A DNA stretch of 64,000 bases, taken from contig JBCCHB010000007.1 in assembly GCA_039028975.1 (NCBI GenBank), forward strand, positions 108,068 through 172,067. Reading direction: 5' to 3'. The first letter of the stretch is position 1. Each line of letters opens with the position of its first letter. This stretch comes from JAHBNG01 sp039028975 (lineage in GTDB: Bacteria; Chloroflexota; Anaerolineae; Caldilineales; Caldilineaceae). The position numbers were made by a program, and so were the translations under genes. The notes under the pieces were generated by a model that did not search any database, was not told where the DNA came from, and saw only the letters and a list, made by a program, of their open reading frames with translations. This document shows positions 19,201-26,456 of the stretch, piece after piece.

Positions 19201-21270
19201 GTATGTATCGGCCCTGGCGGCCAAGGCGAAGGCGTGGCGGAACATATTCTCATTGACTATCCGATCGATGTCGCAGCTATGATGGCTGGCACCAACACAA
19301 TTACAGGCATTGTCACGAGTCGAGTCCCGTGGCCAGCCCAATTCAATGAGATGGAGCGATGGATTCGCTTTACCCTAAGCGACCAGCCATCCAACAAGAC
19401 ACTGAGCTACTTCGATCCCAAGGATGACAAGACTGTCGAATATGGCGATGGAAGGGGACATGATAAGCCCTTTAAGAGTGGTGAAACCGAAGATTACCTC
19501 TGGGATCTGCGGGATGATGCACCCACATGGCCAGATATGGTGATTCAAGCCCATGGCGAGATCCACATCGATAGACCTTCTGGGAACCCACCTGGCACGC
19601 CCACAAAAGAGTTGGTCTTCAAGGTCAATTACGCCAACATTGGCTCTCAAGCAACAACGGATGCCGTGCTGACCCTCACAAAAACGGATCCCATTCGCAA
19701 CATCGAGATCCAAGCCGTGGCCGGGCCTGGGATCGACTCCGGTAGTGTCACCAACGATGCCAACAGTATTACGATTCCGCTACCACCTGTCGCTCCTAAT
19801 CAGACAGGTACTGTGCTCCTGCGCTTGGGACCGCTCTCTGAGGATGCTGTTTCGACGGCGGCCATGCTGCTTGATGAACTGGAGATTGTTGCTACGATTA
19901 TGGCCACTGGGGATCTGAATGTGAACAACAATGCCATCTCCATTCTGATTGAGCGACCCAATGCACCGTTGCGTTTGGCTGGTACGGTGGATGGCGACGC
20001 CCTTTGGCGTAAACGGGATACCACTTGCCGAACAAGCCTCAATCTGACCAGTCGTGGCGAGCCGATGGAAGATGCCGTCTTGATGCTCAACGGTGCCGTG
20101 TCAACGAGAGGTCAGTATGATGCCAATGGAATATTGAGCAATGGGGTCGTCAGTGGGCTGAAGGATGGAAACAATCTCATCTGGGTTGATTACGTAGGTG
20201 ACCCAACCTTGCCCGGCAATGTCTCACCATCTCAATCTATTCGGCTTCAGGTTGATTCTTCCTTGGTGGTCGATCCCATTACGCTATTGTTGACCGACGA
20301 TCAAGGGCGACAGGTTCATCCATCTACATTTAGCTGGAAATCCGGTTCACTGGCTACTTATCTACTTCACAGCGGGGAAAGTTACACGGTTAGCATTCAA
20401 AGCTGCAGTGCGGAGGTAGAGCCAAGGATTAGCCTCTTGCTTGGCGGCGAGCGGCTGACAACCCTGCAGGATGAAGAAGGGGATGGTCGCTATATTGGCC
20501 GCTTTACCTATCAACCCACCGAATCTGATCCTGATGTATTCTCTAATGGAGATAACAGAGTCCAATCCGCAGGTACTGCTAACGACAACCAACTGAGCCT
20601 ACTTATCCAGGCAAATGGTGTTGAGCAGAGTATCATCGGCCAGATGGAGAGTGTGAACAGCGGAACCGTGGTAGACGCTGTAAGCGGGCAGCCGATTGCA
20701 GGCGCCGAAGTGACCCCGCTGCTAAATGGAACTGTAGCGAATCTACCAACCGTCAATTCACTGACTACAGATGCAGATGGAACTTACGGCTTTGATGTGC
20801 CAGATGACACCTACCAACTGCTGTTTACCTCTGATGGATATCAGCCTTACCGCAGCCGTTCTATTGTCGTCTCCAATGGACGACTGGCTGAGGATATCCG
20901 ATTAGTCCCTGCTGTTGACGAAGCAGCTGACCACACTATCTATATAACGGCACAAGGGTTTAGCCCAGCACTGATTGATGCCAACCCGGGAGATGTGGTC
21001 GAATGGCTAAACTCAGACCTAAGCGGACATATTACTAAGGGCCGACTGTGGGATAGTGGGCAACTTATGCCAACTGAAGGATTCAAGATCAGGTTGACTG
21101 AGGAAGGGAGCTACCCTTACTCTAATGATGAGGATTCGTCCTTTGGAGAGGGAGTAATTAGCGTGCAAAGTGGTTCAAGCAACGACGAGCCAAGCCCAAC
21201 CGACCCATCTGGTGGTGACACGGATGATCTAGAGATGCAGAAACTCTTTCTGCCCCTAGTTCAGCAGTAA
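16297..21270 (+). CDS. Large multidomain secreted protein with C-terminal cupredoxin-like domain
   Basis: A 1657-residue exported protein. A long basic N-terminal region precedes the hydrophobic signal LAILIALLLMVLAALLPVSTVSA. Domains in order: a DNRLRE/CBM-like beta-sandwich (about 75-265, ending GIALRPL); a module opening DLGDAPDSSNH (about 273) with DGxxDGDW loops; a DUF11-like adhesion domain (about 525-665); a second DLGDAPDSTNH module (about 829); a CARDB-like domain (about 1080-1230); a carboxypeptidase-regulatory beta-sandwich (GTVVDAVSGQPIAGAEV, about 1455); and a plastocyanin-like domain (about 1545-1625). The last four hydrophobic residues lie in LFLPLVQQ. ATG 16297 has AGGAG 7 bases upstream; the frame opens at a GTG at 16267. 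It follows the SdrD-B gene but has its own unit. Confidence 0.85.
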   Translation: MYPRKSILKSIQKLNTYLSVLRSRKMRLSPNNCSIAFPNQTGGYQRFSAKFVPNLAILIALLLMVLAALLPVSTVSAASLNQEVTVDIPALRDTGIIEGLPDYVHLHGADIFVFHRRNENSEVLDIAFIEFDLAAIPNEAVISEAKLELHLDFSPTAPPQTIEIGLVTDEWNPYPFSWNTQPAVTWSTGNPAASPTASATGPLAWPMTSLVRSWLDGTIENHGIALRPLVLAGGVVTGQTSDAADDPTTDADGFSPRLVVTYTLPTDTEPRPDLGDAPDSSNHHSFVNRAYPNVPGNFPTVWQVPSGEVAGPRHLNQTYEAILGQYLSREADADQGLDQDGANNILQNAAGLVGDIADLDRGDDGWRNRNIRFIDCLQQTLTVRVYRDANSTQEIMYLNTWFDGNRDGDWADRRACVPLGSSPNRPLSPSYEWIVQNEVIDMATIPADGYRDIQIPTERIYNGADDQSHWMRFTLSEEPAIVPSTGGLPDGRGLHPVDDSAPSGFLFGETEDVLYNPPPLGEVGELLLEKQVINAISPVPYGETVTYQVRLSHTGGSQPIQAQIRDELTDVALHLSPRLNADGQSVYVNVTSPTGGVSPLVAQVRNSDDASSNEVVFWEGILKPNAEVILTFDVTVHPFCHFFTGTRSVENVAQARSPEGTQIQADIAFDGQCFVFDTNDLPIGEVELDSSLGEAPVGFRWESDVHNRHDHEIILGLVQQLSGTPNDEDATDDGPGDEPRHMVTKASTGDSARFLGSVTFDPDEKKRVALQLEMDSAADKELSFLNDDAPLGRLRYCLLPYEDATCPSEDEYPNLWGEWELPHVPRRADLGDAPDSTNHFTPTMEAYLGIQANFPTVFDPATGLPPGPRHLRPWLFHLGPDVSNEVEADIGRDADGVNNIEPLADTPDQDWYDDGSSLTLQGACEPAIADVEVNVSLKALQHFSTTNPTAYLNVWLDWSYDGDWDDSFVCIGPGGQGEGVAEHILIDYPIDVAAMMAGTNTITGIVTSRVPWPAQFNEMERWIRFTLSDQPSNKTLSYFDPKDDKTVEYGDGRGHDKPFKSGETEDYLWDLRDDAPTWPDMVIQAHGEIHIDRPSGNPPGTPTKELVFKVNYANIGSQATTDAVLTLTKTDPIRNIEIQAVAGPGIDSGSVTNDANSITIPLPPVAPNQTGTVLLRLGPLSEDAVSTAAMLLDELEIVATIMATGDLNVNNNAISILIERPNAPLRLAGTVDGDALWRKRDTTCRTSLNLTSRGEPMEDAVLMLNGAVSTRGQYDANGILSNGVVSGLKDGNNLIWVDYVGDPTLPGNVSPSQSIRLQVDSSLVVDPITLLLTDDQGRQVHPSTFSWKSGSLATYLLHSGESYTVSIQSCSAEVEPRISLLLGGERLTTLQDEEGDGRYIGRFTYQPTESDPDVFSNGDNRVQSAGTANDNQLSLLIQANGVEQSIIGQMESVNSGTVVDAVSGQPIAGAEVTPLLNGTVANLPTVNSLTTDADGTYGFDVPDDTYQLLFTSDGYQPYRSRSIVVSNGRLAEDIRLVPAVDEAADHTIYITAQGFSPALIDANPGDVVEWLNSDLSGHITKGRLWDSGQLMPTEGFKIRLTEEGSYPYSNDEDSSFGEGVISVQSGSSNDEPSPTDPSGGDTDDLEMQKLFLPLVQQ

Positions 21271-21306
21271 ACCGTTGTAGTTTAAATATCGCAGTTTCGG
21301 TTGTAC

Positions 21307-21339
21307 AGATGACAGTCACTTCCCAAGTGACTGTCATCT
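21307..21339. terminator. Strong hairpin between convergent genes
   Basis: Perfect 15-bp stem AGATGACAGTCACTT (21307-21321) pairing with 21325-21339, loop CCC. There is no clean T run on the plus side. Its place between the convergent secreted-protein and acetyltransferase genes suggests a transcription stop for one or both. Confidence 0.65.
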
Positions 21340-21372
21340 AAGCAGAATACCTTGACTGTTTCATATTAGCAT

Positions 21373-21822
21373 CTAGATCTTGCTAAATGTCTTCCTCAAA
21401 CCTACCCGAGCATGTCCGCTAACATACCACTTCTCAAATTCCGCAAAGACTTGGTAGCCCTGCTTTTGGTAAAACCCCGGTGCTTCATACCCCGCCGTCC
21501 ATGTATAGATGTATTCCACACCAAGCATTTGGACCTTGGCCTCCAACTTAGCTAGCAGTTCAGAACCTAACCCAAGGTGACGGTATGGCTTTTCCACAAA
21601 GAGGTCGGTTAGGTTGGCCCACTTGTTGTAGCCATGTTCATGCCTATACACGAGGCAGCTTGAACACCCCACAAACTCAGCTCCATTCAACGCCACAAAT
21701 CCATATCGCTCAGACTCTTCAAGGGGATTACCATGCTCGAGTGCATGCTCGTCAAAGCCTGCATTCATGCGAGCGAACTCGGCGTCGCTCATTGCCCGTT
21801 CAATAATCTGCGTCGTATTCAT
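21373..21822 (-). CDS. GNAT family N-acetyltransferase
   Basis: A 149-residue single GNAT domain. The acetyl-CoA pyrophosphate-binding loop appears as VEKPYRHLGLGSELL (Q/RxxGxG/A type), and the C-terminal AGYEAPGFYQKQGYQVF is the usual beta-6/7 region. The substrate is unknown. It is the last gene of a compact minus-strand run with the alpha/beta hydrolase (11 bp apart) and a hypothetical protein. Confidence 0.88.
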   Translation of the reverse strand: MNTTQIIERAMSDAEFARMNAGFDEHALEHGNPLEESERYGFVALNGAEFVGCSSCLVYRHEHGYNKWANLTDLFVEKPYRHLGLGSELLAKLEAKVQMLGVEYIYTWTAGYEAPGFYQKQGYQVFAEFEKWYVSGHARVGLRKTFSKI

Positions 21823-21833
21823 TAATACACCCC

Positions 21834-22604
21834 TCAGATGTGTTTCTGGACAAATGGTTCCACCACAGAAGCAACCACATCCCGCTCGCTAACCAACTGT
21901 CTATGATCAAGTCCATCAAAGATATGGAATTTCAGTCCGGCGGATTCTATCGCCGACCGTTGTCGCTGCAAGGTCTCTACGATTTGTCCATCCTCACTGC
22001 CAGTATAAATCAAGGCTGGACATTGCAGATCCGCAGCTTCTACCGCGGGCCAGCTTTCGACAGCATAACGACGCGCCCACAACAGAGCGATGTCGTTGCT
22101 TTCAGCAAAGGCTCGTCGTCTTTCAGGTATATCGATTTCACCTAATCGGCCCTCTCGTTTGGCTTTAGCAATTTCACCAATCTGCCGAGTATCGTTGCGC
22201 CACCGTTCAACACTAAAAAGGGGGCCGAAATAGGTACCAGCAATCACAGCGCATTTGAGTCGATCCGTACCGGTAGCGAGATGGGTGCCGATTGTCGCGC
22301 CAAACGACCAACCCCAATAAATGCATTCGTCCAGGCTACAAGCATCAAGAACGTTGATGACATCTGCCAGATGTGACTGTTGCGAATAATCGGTTGGCTC
22401 ATGGGTAGCTGTACTTTCTCCACAGCCACGAACATCCATTGTGACCACAGTATAATCGGATTGGAAGTGGTCAATCCAACCATCGTCTCGCCACATGGTG
22501 CGGCTGTTGCTAAAGCCATGAACTAGCAGTAACGCTGGACCTGCACCATATACGTCATAGGCAATTTGAAAATCATTCTCTGAAGTAATAAATTGAGTGG
22601 TCAT
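21834..22604 (-). CDS. Alpha/beta hydrolase
   Basis: A 256-residue hydrolase. The nucleophile elbow is GWSFGA, the acid is likely the Asp in YTGSEDGQIVE, and the catalytic His is in GLDHRQLV. The N-terminal LLVHGFSNSRTMWRDDGW is the oxyanion region. No signal peptide. Neighbouring GNAT and hypothetical genes are separated by only 11 and 14 bp, so one mRNA is likely. The substrate class cannot be assigned. Confidence 0.88.
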   Translation of the reverse strand: MTTQFITSENDFQIAYDVYGAGPALLLVHGFSNSRTMWRDDGWIDHFQSDYTVVTMDVRGCGESTATHEPTDYSQQSHLADVINVLDACSLDECIYWGWSFGATIGTHLATGTDRLKCAVIAGTYFGPLFSVERWRNDTRQIGEIAKAKREGRLGEIDIPERRRAFAESNDIALLWARRYAVESWPAVEAADLQCPALIYTGSEDGQIVETLQRQRSAIESAGLKFHIFDGLDHRQLVSERDVVASVVEPFVQKHI

Positions 22605-22618
22605 GAAGCTATCGCCCT

Positions 22619-23017
22619 TCAGACATCGATGCGGTATGTACGAAGTGTCTGCTTATCTGTATACTTAAAATTGTCCACATAAATCATAGCGAAACCAAGT
22701 TCGACCCCATCTTCATCGTAAATTTCGAGCCACTGTTCATCACCATCACAGGTTGTGTGGACAGCATATGTCCAGACATCATCTACTAGCACTTTGTAGA
22801 GGCTGACGCCGCCCCAATCTTGCTTTTCAACGTTTTCATAGTAGTAACTGTGGGTAGATTGTATGCTGGGGGGAGCCATTGCAACCTCAACATGCTCACC
22901 CATACGGCGCACGAAGTATCCACCAAAGGCGTCTCCCTCGGTTTCCTCATGGCACTTAACACCCTGCACGAATGCACCGTAGTAAAATGCCTGGATTGGA
23001 CTCATTGCACTCAACAC
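22619..23017 (-). CDS. Hypothetical protein
   Basis: A 132-residue soluble protein I do not recognise, rich in acidic and aromatic residues (HSYYYENVEKQDWGGVSLYKVLVDDVWTYAV is its central portion). It could start at 23017 or at the second Met, 23005. It is the first gene of the unit with the hydrolase and acetyltransferase, which supports it being real. No membrane segment or catalytic motif is visible. Confidence 0.6.
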   Translation of the reverse strand: MLSAMSPIQAFYYGAFVQGVKCHEETEGDAFGGYFVRRMGEHVEVAMAPPSIQSTHSYYYENVEKQDWGGVSLYKVLVDDVWTYAVHTTCDGDEQWLEIYDEDGVELGFAMIYVDNFKYTDKQTLRTYRIDV

Positions 23018-23152
23018 TTTCTCTCTCCTTTATCAGCAGGTTCAAAACCCATTATCAGTAGAGGATGAGTTGTATCTGTACCCAAGCGTAGCACCTCCAA
23101 AATGGATTGAGTTGACTGTGGGCCAGATGACCAAACGACTGTGGACTAATGA

Positions 23153-24256
23153 TTATAGCCTATACCACTCGCGCGCATTCTTCGACCAAATATTCGAATG
23201 CAGCGGTTCCGGCAATTCGAAGGGCCACGCCTCTTCATCCGTATCATAGTGCCAGTGAGGATAGTCGGTAGCAAACATAAGCATAGCATCCGACTCCATC
23301 TGCTCGATGGTCTGCAAGATAAAGTCTGGCTCTGGTGGTGACCCAATAGGTTGCACAGATAAGCGGATATGATCGCGCATGTAGTCCGATGGCGGTCGCT
23401 TGACCCAAGGTGTATTGGCGCGCAGCCCCTTCCACTCTTTGTCAATGCGCCACATGAGCGACGGCATCCACGCAAAACCACCTTCCAGAAGGGAGACTCG
23501 CAGGTCTGGGAAACGGTCAAAGACACCCTCCGTGACCATGCTGGTTACCTGGGACTGAAAGACCTGGGCCATGCCTGCATGCTCTTCTAGATAGGTAGAA
23601 GGCCACCCCACAGGTGTTGGCGCATGCCCTGGCGCGCCACCAAAGTTGATGCCCAAAACTAAGTCAAATTTAACAGCCGCTGCATAAAGTGGATCATAGA
23701 AGCGCTTGCCATAGGTCTTGTACGATCGTACAGGGAGCGCCACCTGCACAAAGGATGGGTGAGCGCCAAATCGTTCGATCTCCTCTGCCGCCCGTTCCGG
23801 GAGGTGGCTCGGTACAACCAGAGAGCCTCGCAGCCGCGGTTCAGGATCCAGCCAATTATCGAGCTGCCATTGGTTCACAGCGGTGGCTAAGGCGGCGGAT
23901 AGATCGTCGGCATGGATGCTCTGCACGCGATAACTACAGTTCAAGATGCCAACTTCTGTAGACCAGGGATCCAATACCTGCTTCTGAACAAGCTGCAGGT
24001 GAGAGCCAGCCGGTCCTCCCTCCTCTGGTATGCTACCTGGTCGGGCCGTTGTTGGCGCACCAGGCGGGTAATCGCTGGCTCCTGGCCCCCCAAAGCCGAC
24101 GTTGCGGATGTAGTCGATCCAGTAGTCGGGAAGATAGGGAAAAAGTCGAGAAATCGCGGGGAGTTCGTTATGGATGTCGCAGTCAATGACCGTTGTTCCA
24201 GACGTAACGGGGACAGTAGTGTCCGCGACTGGCATGGTTTGTATGCTGGGTGACAA
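23153..24256 (-). CDS. Amidohydrolase family (amidohydrolase 2) metal-dependent hydrolase
   Basis: A 367-residue TIM-barrel amidohydrolase of the ACMSD/amidohydrolase-2 group. Metal-binding DCDIHNE near the N terminus and the late-barrel Asp in ATDYPHWHYDT are visible. The conserved segments GINFGGAPGHAPTPVGWP and EGGFAWMPSLMWRID match members often annotated as decarboxylases or hydrolases of aromatic acids. The start is a TTG at 24256: AGAGGAG lies 6 bases upstream, while the internal ATG at 24235 has no such site. The gene stands alone. Confidence 0.85.
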   Translation of the reverse strand: MSPSIQTMPVADTTVPVTSGTTVIDCDIHNELPAISRLFPYLPDYWIDYIRNVGFGGPGASDYPPGAPTTARPGSIPEEGGPAGSHLQLVQKQVLDPWSTEVGILNCSYRVQSIHADDLSAALATAVNQWQLDNWLDPEPRLRGSLVVPSHLPERAAEEIERFGAHPSFVQVALPVRSYKTYGKRFYDPLYAAAVKFDLVLGINFGGAPGHAPTPVGWPSTYLEEHAGMAQVFQSQVTSMVTEGVFDRFPDLRVSLLEGGFAWMPSLMWRIDKEWKGLRANTPWVKRPPSDYMRDHIRLSVQPIGSPPEPDFILQTIEQMESDAMLMFATDYPHWHYDTDEEAWPFELPEPLHSNIWSKNAREWYRL

Positions 24257-24411
24257 TGTTCGCTCCTCTGATTGGTTGCTTGGTACCTGACCAAATAAAC
24301 TGATACTGATTGGGCCAGAAAATCATCCGCGTGACTCCGCGCTTGTCCGCGTGTCATTGGGTTCTGGCTTGTGCTGGTTAGGTATAATCGGCAGTATGGG
24401 CTTGATATCAC

Positions 24412-26001
24412 TCATCCAATCGTCACGAAAATGGGTGTTACCGTCACTCCTGTAGCGGGGTCGACATAGGCAGCCTCAAATTCTTGACGATTGGCGTTAT
24501 CAATCTCTTCGATAAAATAGATAAGTGAAATATGGGTGAGCTTCATTTGGGAACCATATTCGGCGGCTTGGATAAGCGCTTGTTGATAATCCCAACGGGT
24601 GGCAAAGCTCTTGACTTCCAGACCATAGACGGTGCCATCGAAATCAATAAAGAGATCAATTTTCCCGTTCCCCGTTGGAAATTCTGGCCAGACTTTGCAA
24701 GAAAACGGCTCAAAAAAGCGATCCAAGTAGGTAAAGAGATGAAAGTGATAAACCGCCTCGTAGATCCGCAGATCAGTCTTACGCCTTGGCGCGCCTGCAA
24801 AGAGACGCTCCCGATTTTGCTGGATATATCTTTCATAGCGGCCCATCAGGTTTTTGATATCTAGCCTCTGGGCTGTCACCACATCGGCCAAGTCATCAAA
24901 GGGATCATAGAGCCGACTCTCTTGACCAAAAAGTTGGTCGGCATAGCGATTGAATAACCGCTTTTGCACAAATGGTGATGAAAAACGGGCCGAAAGCGCC
25001 TGGCCTGAGTCGTCAATATCAATAATGCCGTTAAGATAAAGAAAGTTGACCAGCGGATTATCAAATTTAAAATCAGTTTTGGTATCGGTCTGGAAGAGAT
25101 TGAGGACAAAGTGGCGGTAGGGTTCCTGATCAGCTTTGCTAATGATGTTGGCAATGTTATTGTTGCCTAACCCATCAGCCGCCCAGCGCAGCACCGTACC
25201 CAGGTTTTCCAGCGTAATCGGTTGCTCACGGTCATGATTGTAGGTCTCGGTGAGCAACTCGCCAAACCAGCCCACCAGCCCGGGTTGACCTCGGGTTTCG
25301 AAGAAAATAGTGTCTATAACATCCTGTGCAATGGATTGGCTACTTTCCCTTTCATACCAGCGAAACATCTGGCTCACTTCCTCATGAGTTAAGTTAGGAA
25401 TATAAAGGCTGCGCTGAATATTAAAAGGTGAGCCTGATTGATTATCTACCCCTAACACACTTCGAACACCAATAAGCGCTAGGCCATGCAGCAAACTACC
25501 TTTTTCGCCAGTCAGCCTCTCTGGCTCGTTTTGGCGGCTAATGTACATACTGCGAAACTCAGTAACGCAGCTACGGATAAAATCCTCGCCCAAAGCATCA
25601 AACTCGTCGATAATGAGAATGATGGGTTTGCTAAAATAGTCAGTCGTGAAGAGCTTGCTAAGGTGCTGCCACGAATCAACATCAGGAAAGTCTCTTTGGA
25701 ACCAACTGGCCAGTCGAGCCACCAGAATATCCAGCACTTCTGCCTCTGTATCGGCATTGCGTGCGGATTGCAGGTTGATTATGCCGACTTCAAATGCATC
25801 ATTTTGGCTGAGCCGTAACCGCACCTGCTGCATGATCCACGTTTTGCCTGACTGGCGCGGTGCCCAGACTGTAATATAGTTTCCACCTTTTTGGGGATCA
25901 TCACCCAGCAAGTACGAACAGCCACTCTGGATCAGTGCTTGCCGAGGAACATAGTATTGAAGTTCTGTATCTATGGGACCGTAGGATGAGAATCTACGCA
26001 T
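24412..26001 (-). CDS. AAA-like ATPase with C-terminal PD-(D/E)XK nuclease-like domain
   Basis: A 529-residue protein of the AAA_35-type STAND/archaeal-ATPase-like family. Walker A is APRQSGKT (47-54) and Walker B is IILIIDEFD (about 126-134). The C terminus (about 440-500) has GKIDLFIDFDGTVYGLEVKSF split as D-(x)n-ExK with a trailing QALIQAAEYG helix, the layout of a PD-(D/E)XK nuclease. Such proteins are common in Chloroflexota and cyanobacteria, often as multiple paralogues, and are suspected mobile or defence factors; the actual role is unknown. The gene is monocistronic. Confidence 0.82.
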   Translation of the reverse strand: MRRFSSYGPIDTELQYYVPRQALIQSGCSYLLGDDPQKGGNYITVWAPRQSGKTWIMQQVRLRLSQNDAFEVGIINLQSARNADTEAEVLDILVARLASWFQRDFPDVDSWQHLSKLFTTDYFSKPIILIIDEFDALGEDFIRSCVTEFRSMYISRQNEPERLTGEKGSLLHGLALIGVRSVLGVDNQSGSPFNIQRSLYIPNLTHEEVSQMFRWYERESSQSIAQDVIDTIFFETRGQPGLVGWFGELLTETYNHDREQPITLENLGTVLRWAADGLGNNNIANIISKADQEPYRHFVLNLFQTDTKTDFKFDNPLVNFLYLNGIIDIDDSGQALSARFSSPFVQKRLFNRYADQLFGQESRLYDPFDDLADVVTAQRLDIKNLMGRYERYIQQNRERLFAGAPRRKTDLRIYEAVYHFHLFTYLDRFFEPFSCKVWPEFPTGNGKIDLFIDFDGTVYGLEVKSFATRWDYQQALIQAAEYGSQMKLTHISLIYFIEEIDNANRQEFEAAYVDPATGVTVTPIFVTIG

Positions 26002-26283
26002 TTCAGATCTGTTTACTCTGGTCTAGTTGCTGCTTATTGACTGCCTCTTTACCATTCATTCCTTACCAACTGGGTTCTTGCTTTCCACACATTGAAACAA
26101 TTTGGTATTATTATACCATAATTAAGAGGCCATAAAGGTCTTGGCGAGCCAGGCGGCTGGTATCTTGCGGTTGGTCATGAATGGGAACAATGCGACAGTA
26201 TTTACCTCCAATGGTATTAGCAATTTAACCCAGGAACATCCATACTATATTTAGTCACTCTTCCATTGCCGGATCCCGATTTA

Positions 26284-26325
26284 AGCACAGAAGGGAATAT
26301 CCAATTTTAAAATTCCTTCTGTGCT
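26284..26325 (+). other. Leader hairpin upstream of the BTAD regulator (I)
   Basis: Left arm 26284-26298 (AGCACAGAAGGGAAT) pairs with 26312-26325 (ATTCCTTCTGTGCT) with one bulged G and a 13-nt AT-rich loop. It lies in the 455-bp gap between the AAA protein and the regulator and may be an attenuator or a terminator remnant. Confidence 0.55.
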
Positions 26326-26356
26326 ATTCCACAAAATAAATGCCCAACATAGATGG

Positions 26357-26430
26357 CCAGAAAAGTTCTGTCCTCCCCCTAGGGAATTCCCTAAGCGGAT
26401 TGGTCATGAGTCGGGACAGGACTTTTCTGG
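26357..26430 (+). promoter_or_regulatory. Nested palindrome just upstream of the BTAD regulator start
   Basis: Arms 26357-26373 (CCAGAAAAGTTCTGTCC) and 26414-26430 pair at 16 of 17 positions. The 40-nt spacer holds a perfect 14-bp palindrome TAGGGAATTCCCTA (26380-26393). It ends 26 bp before the likely ATG at 26457. It could be an autoregulatory operator or mRNA structure. The frame reads through it from 26340, but that sequence lacks any protein similarity. Confidence 0.55.
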
Positions 26431-26456
26431 CGAACTATATCCAGTACCTTCCTACC

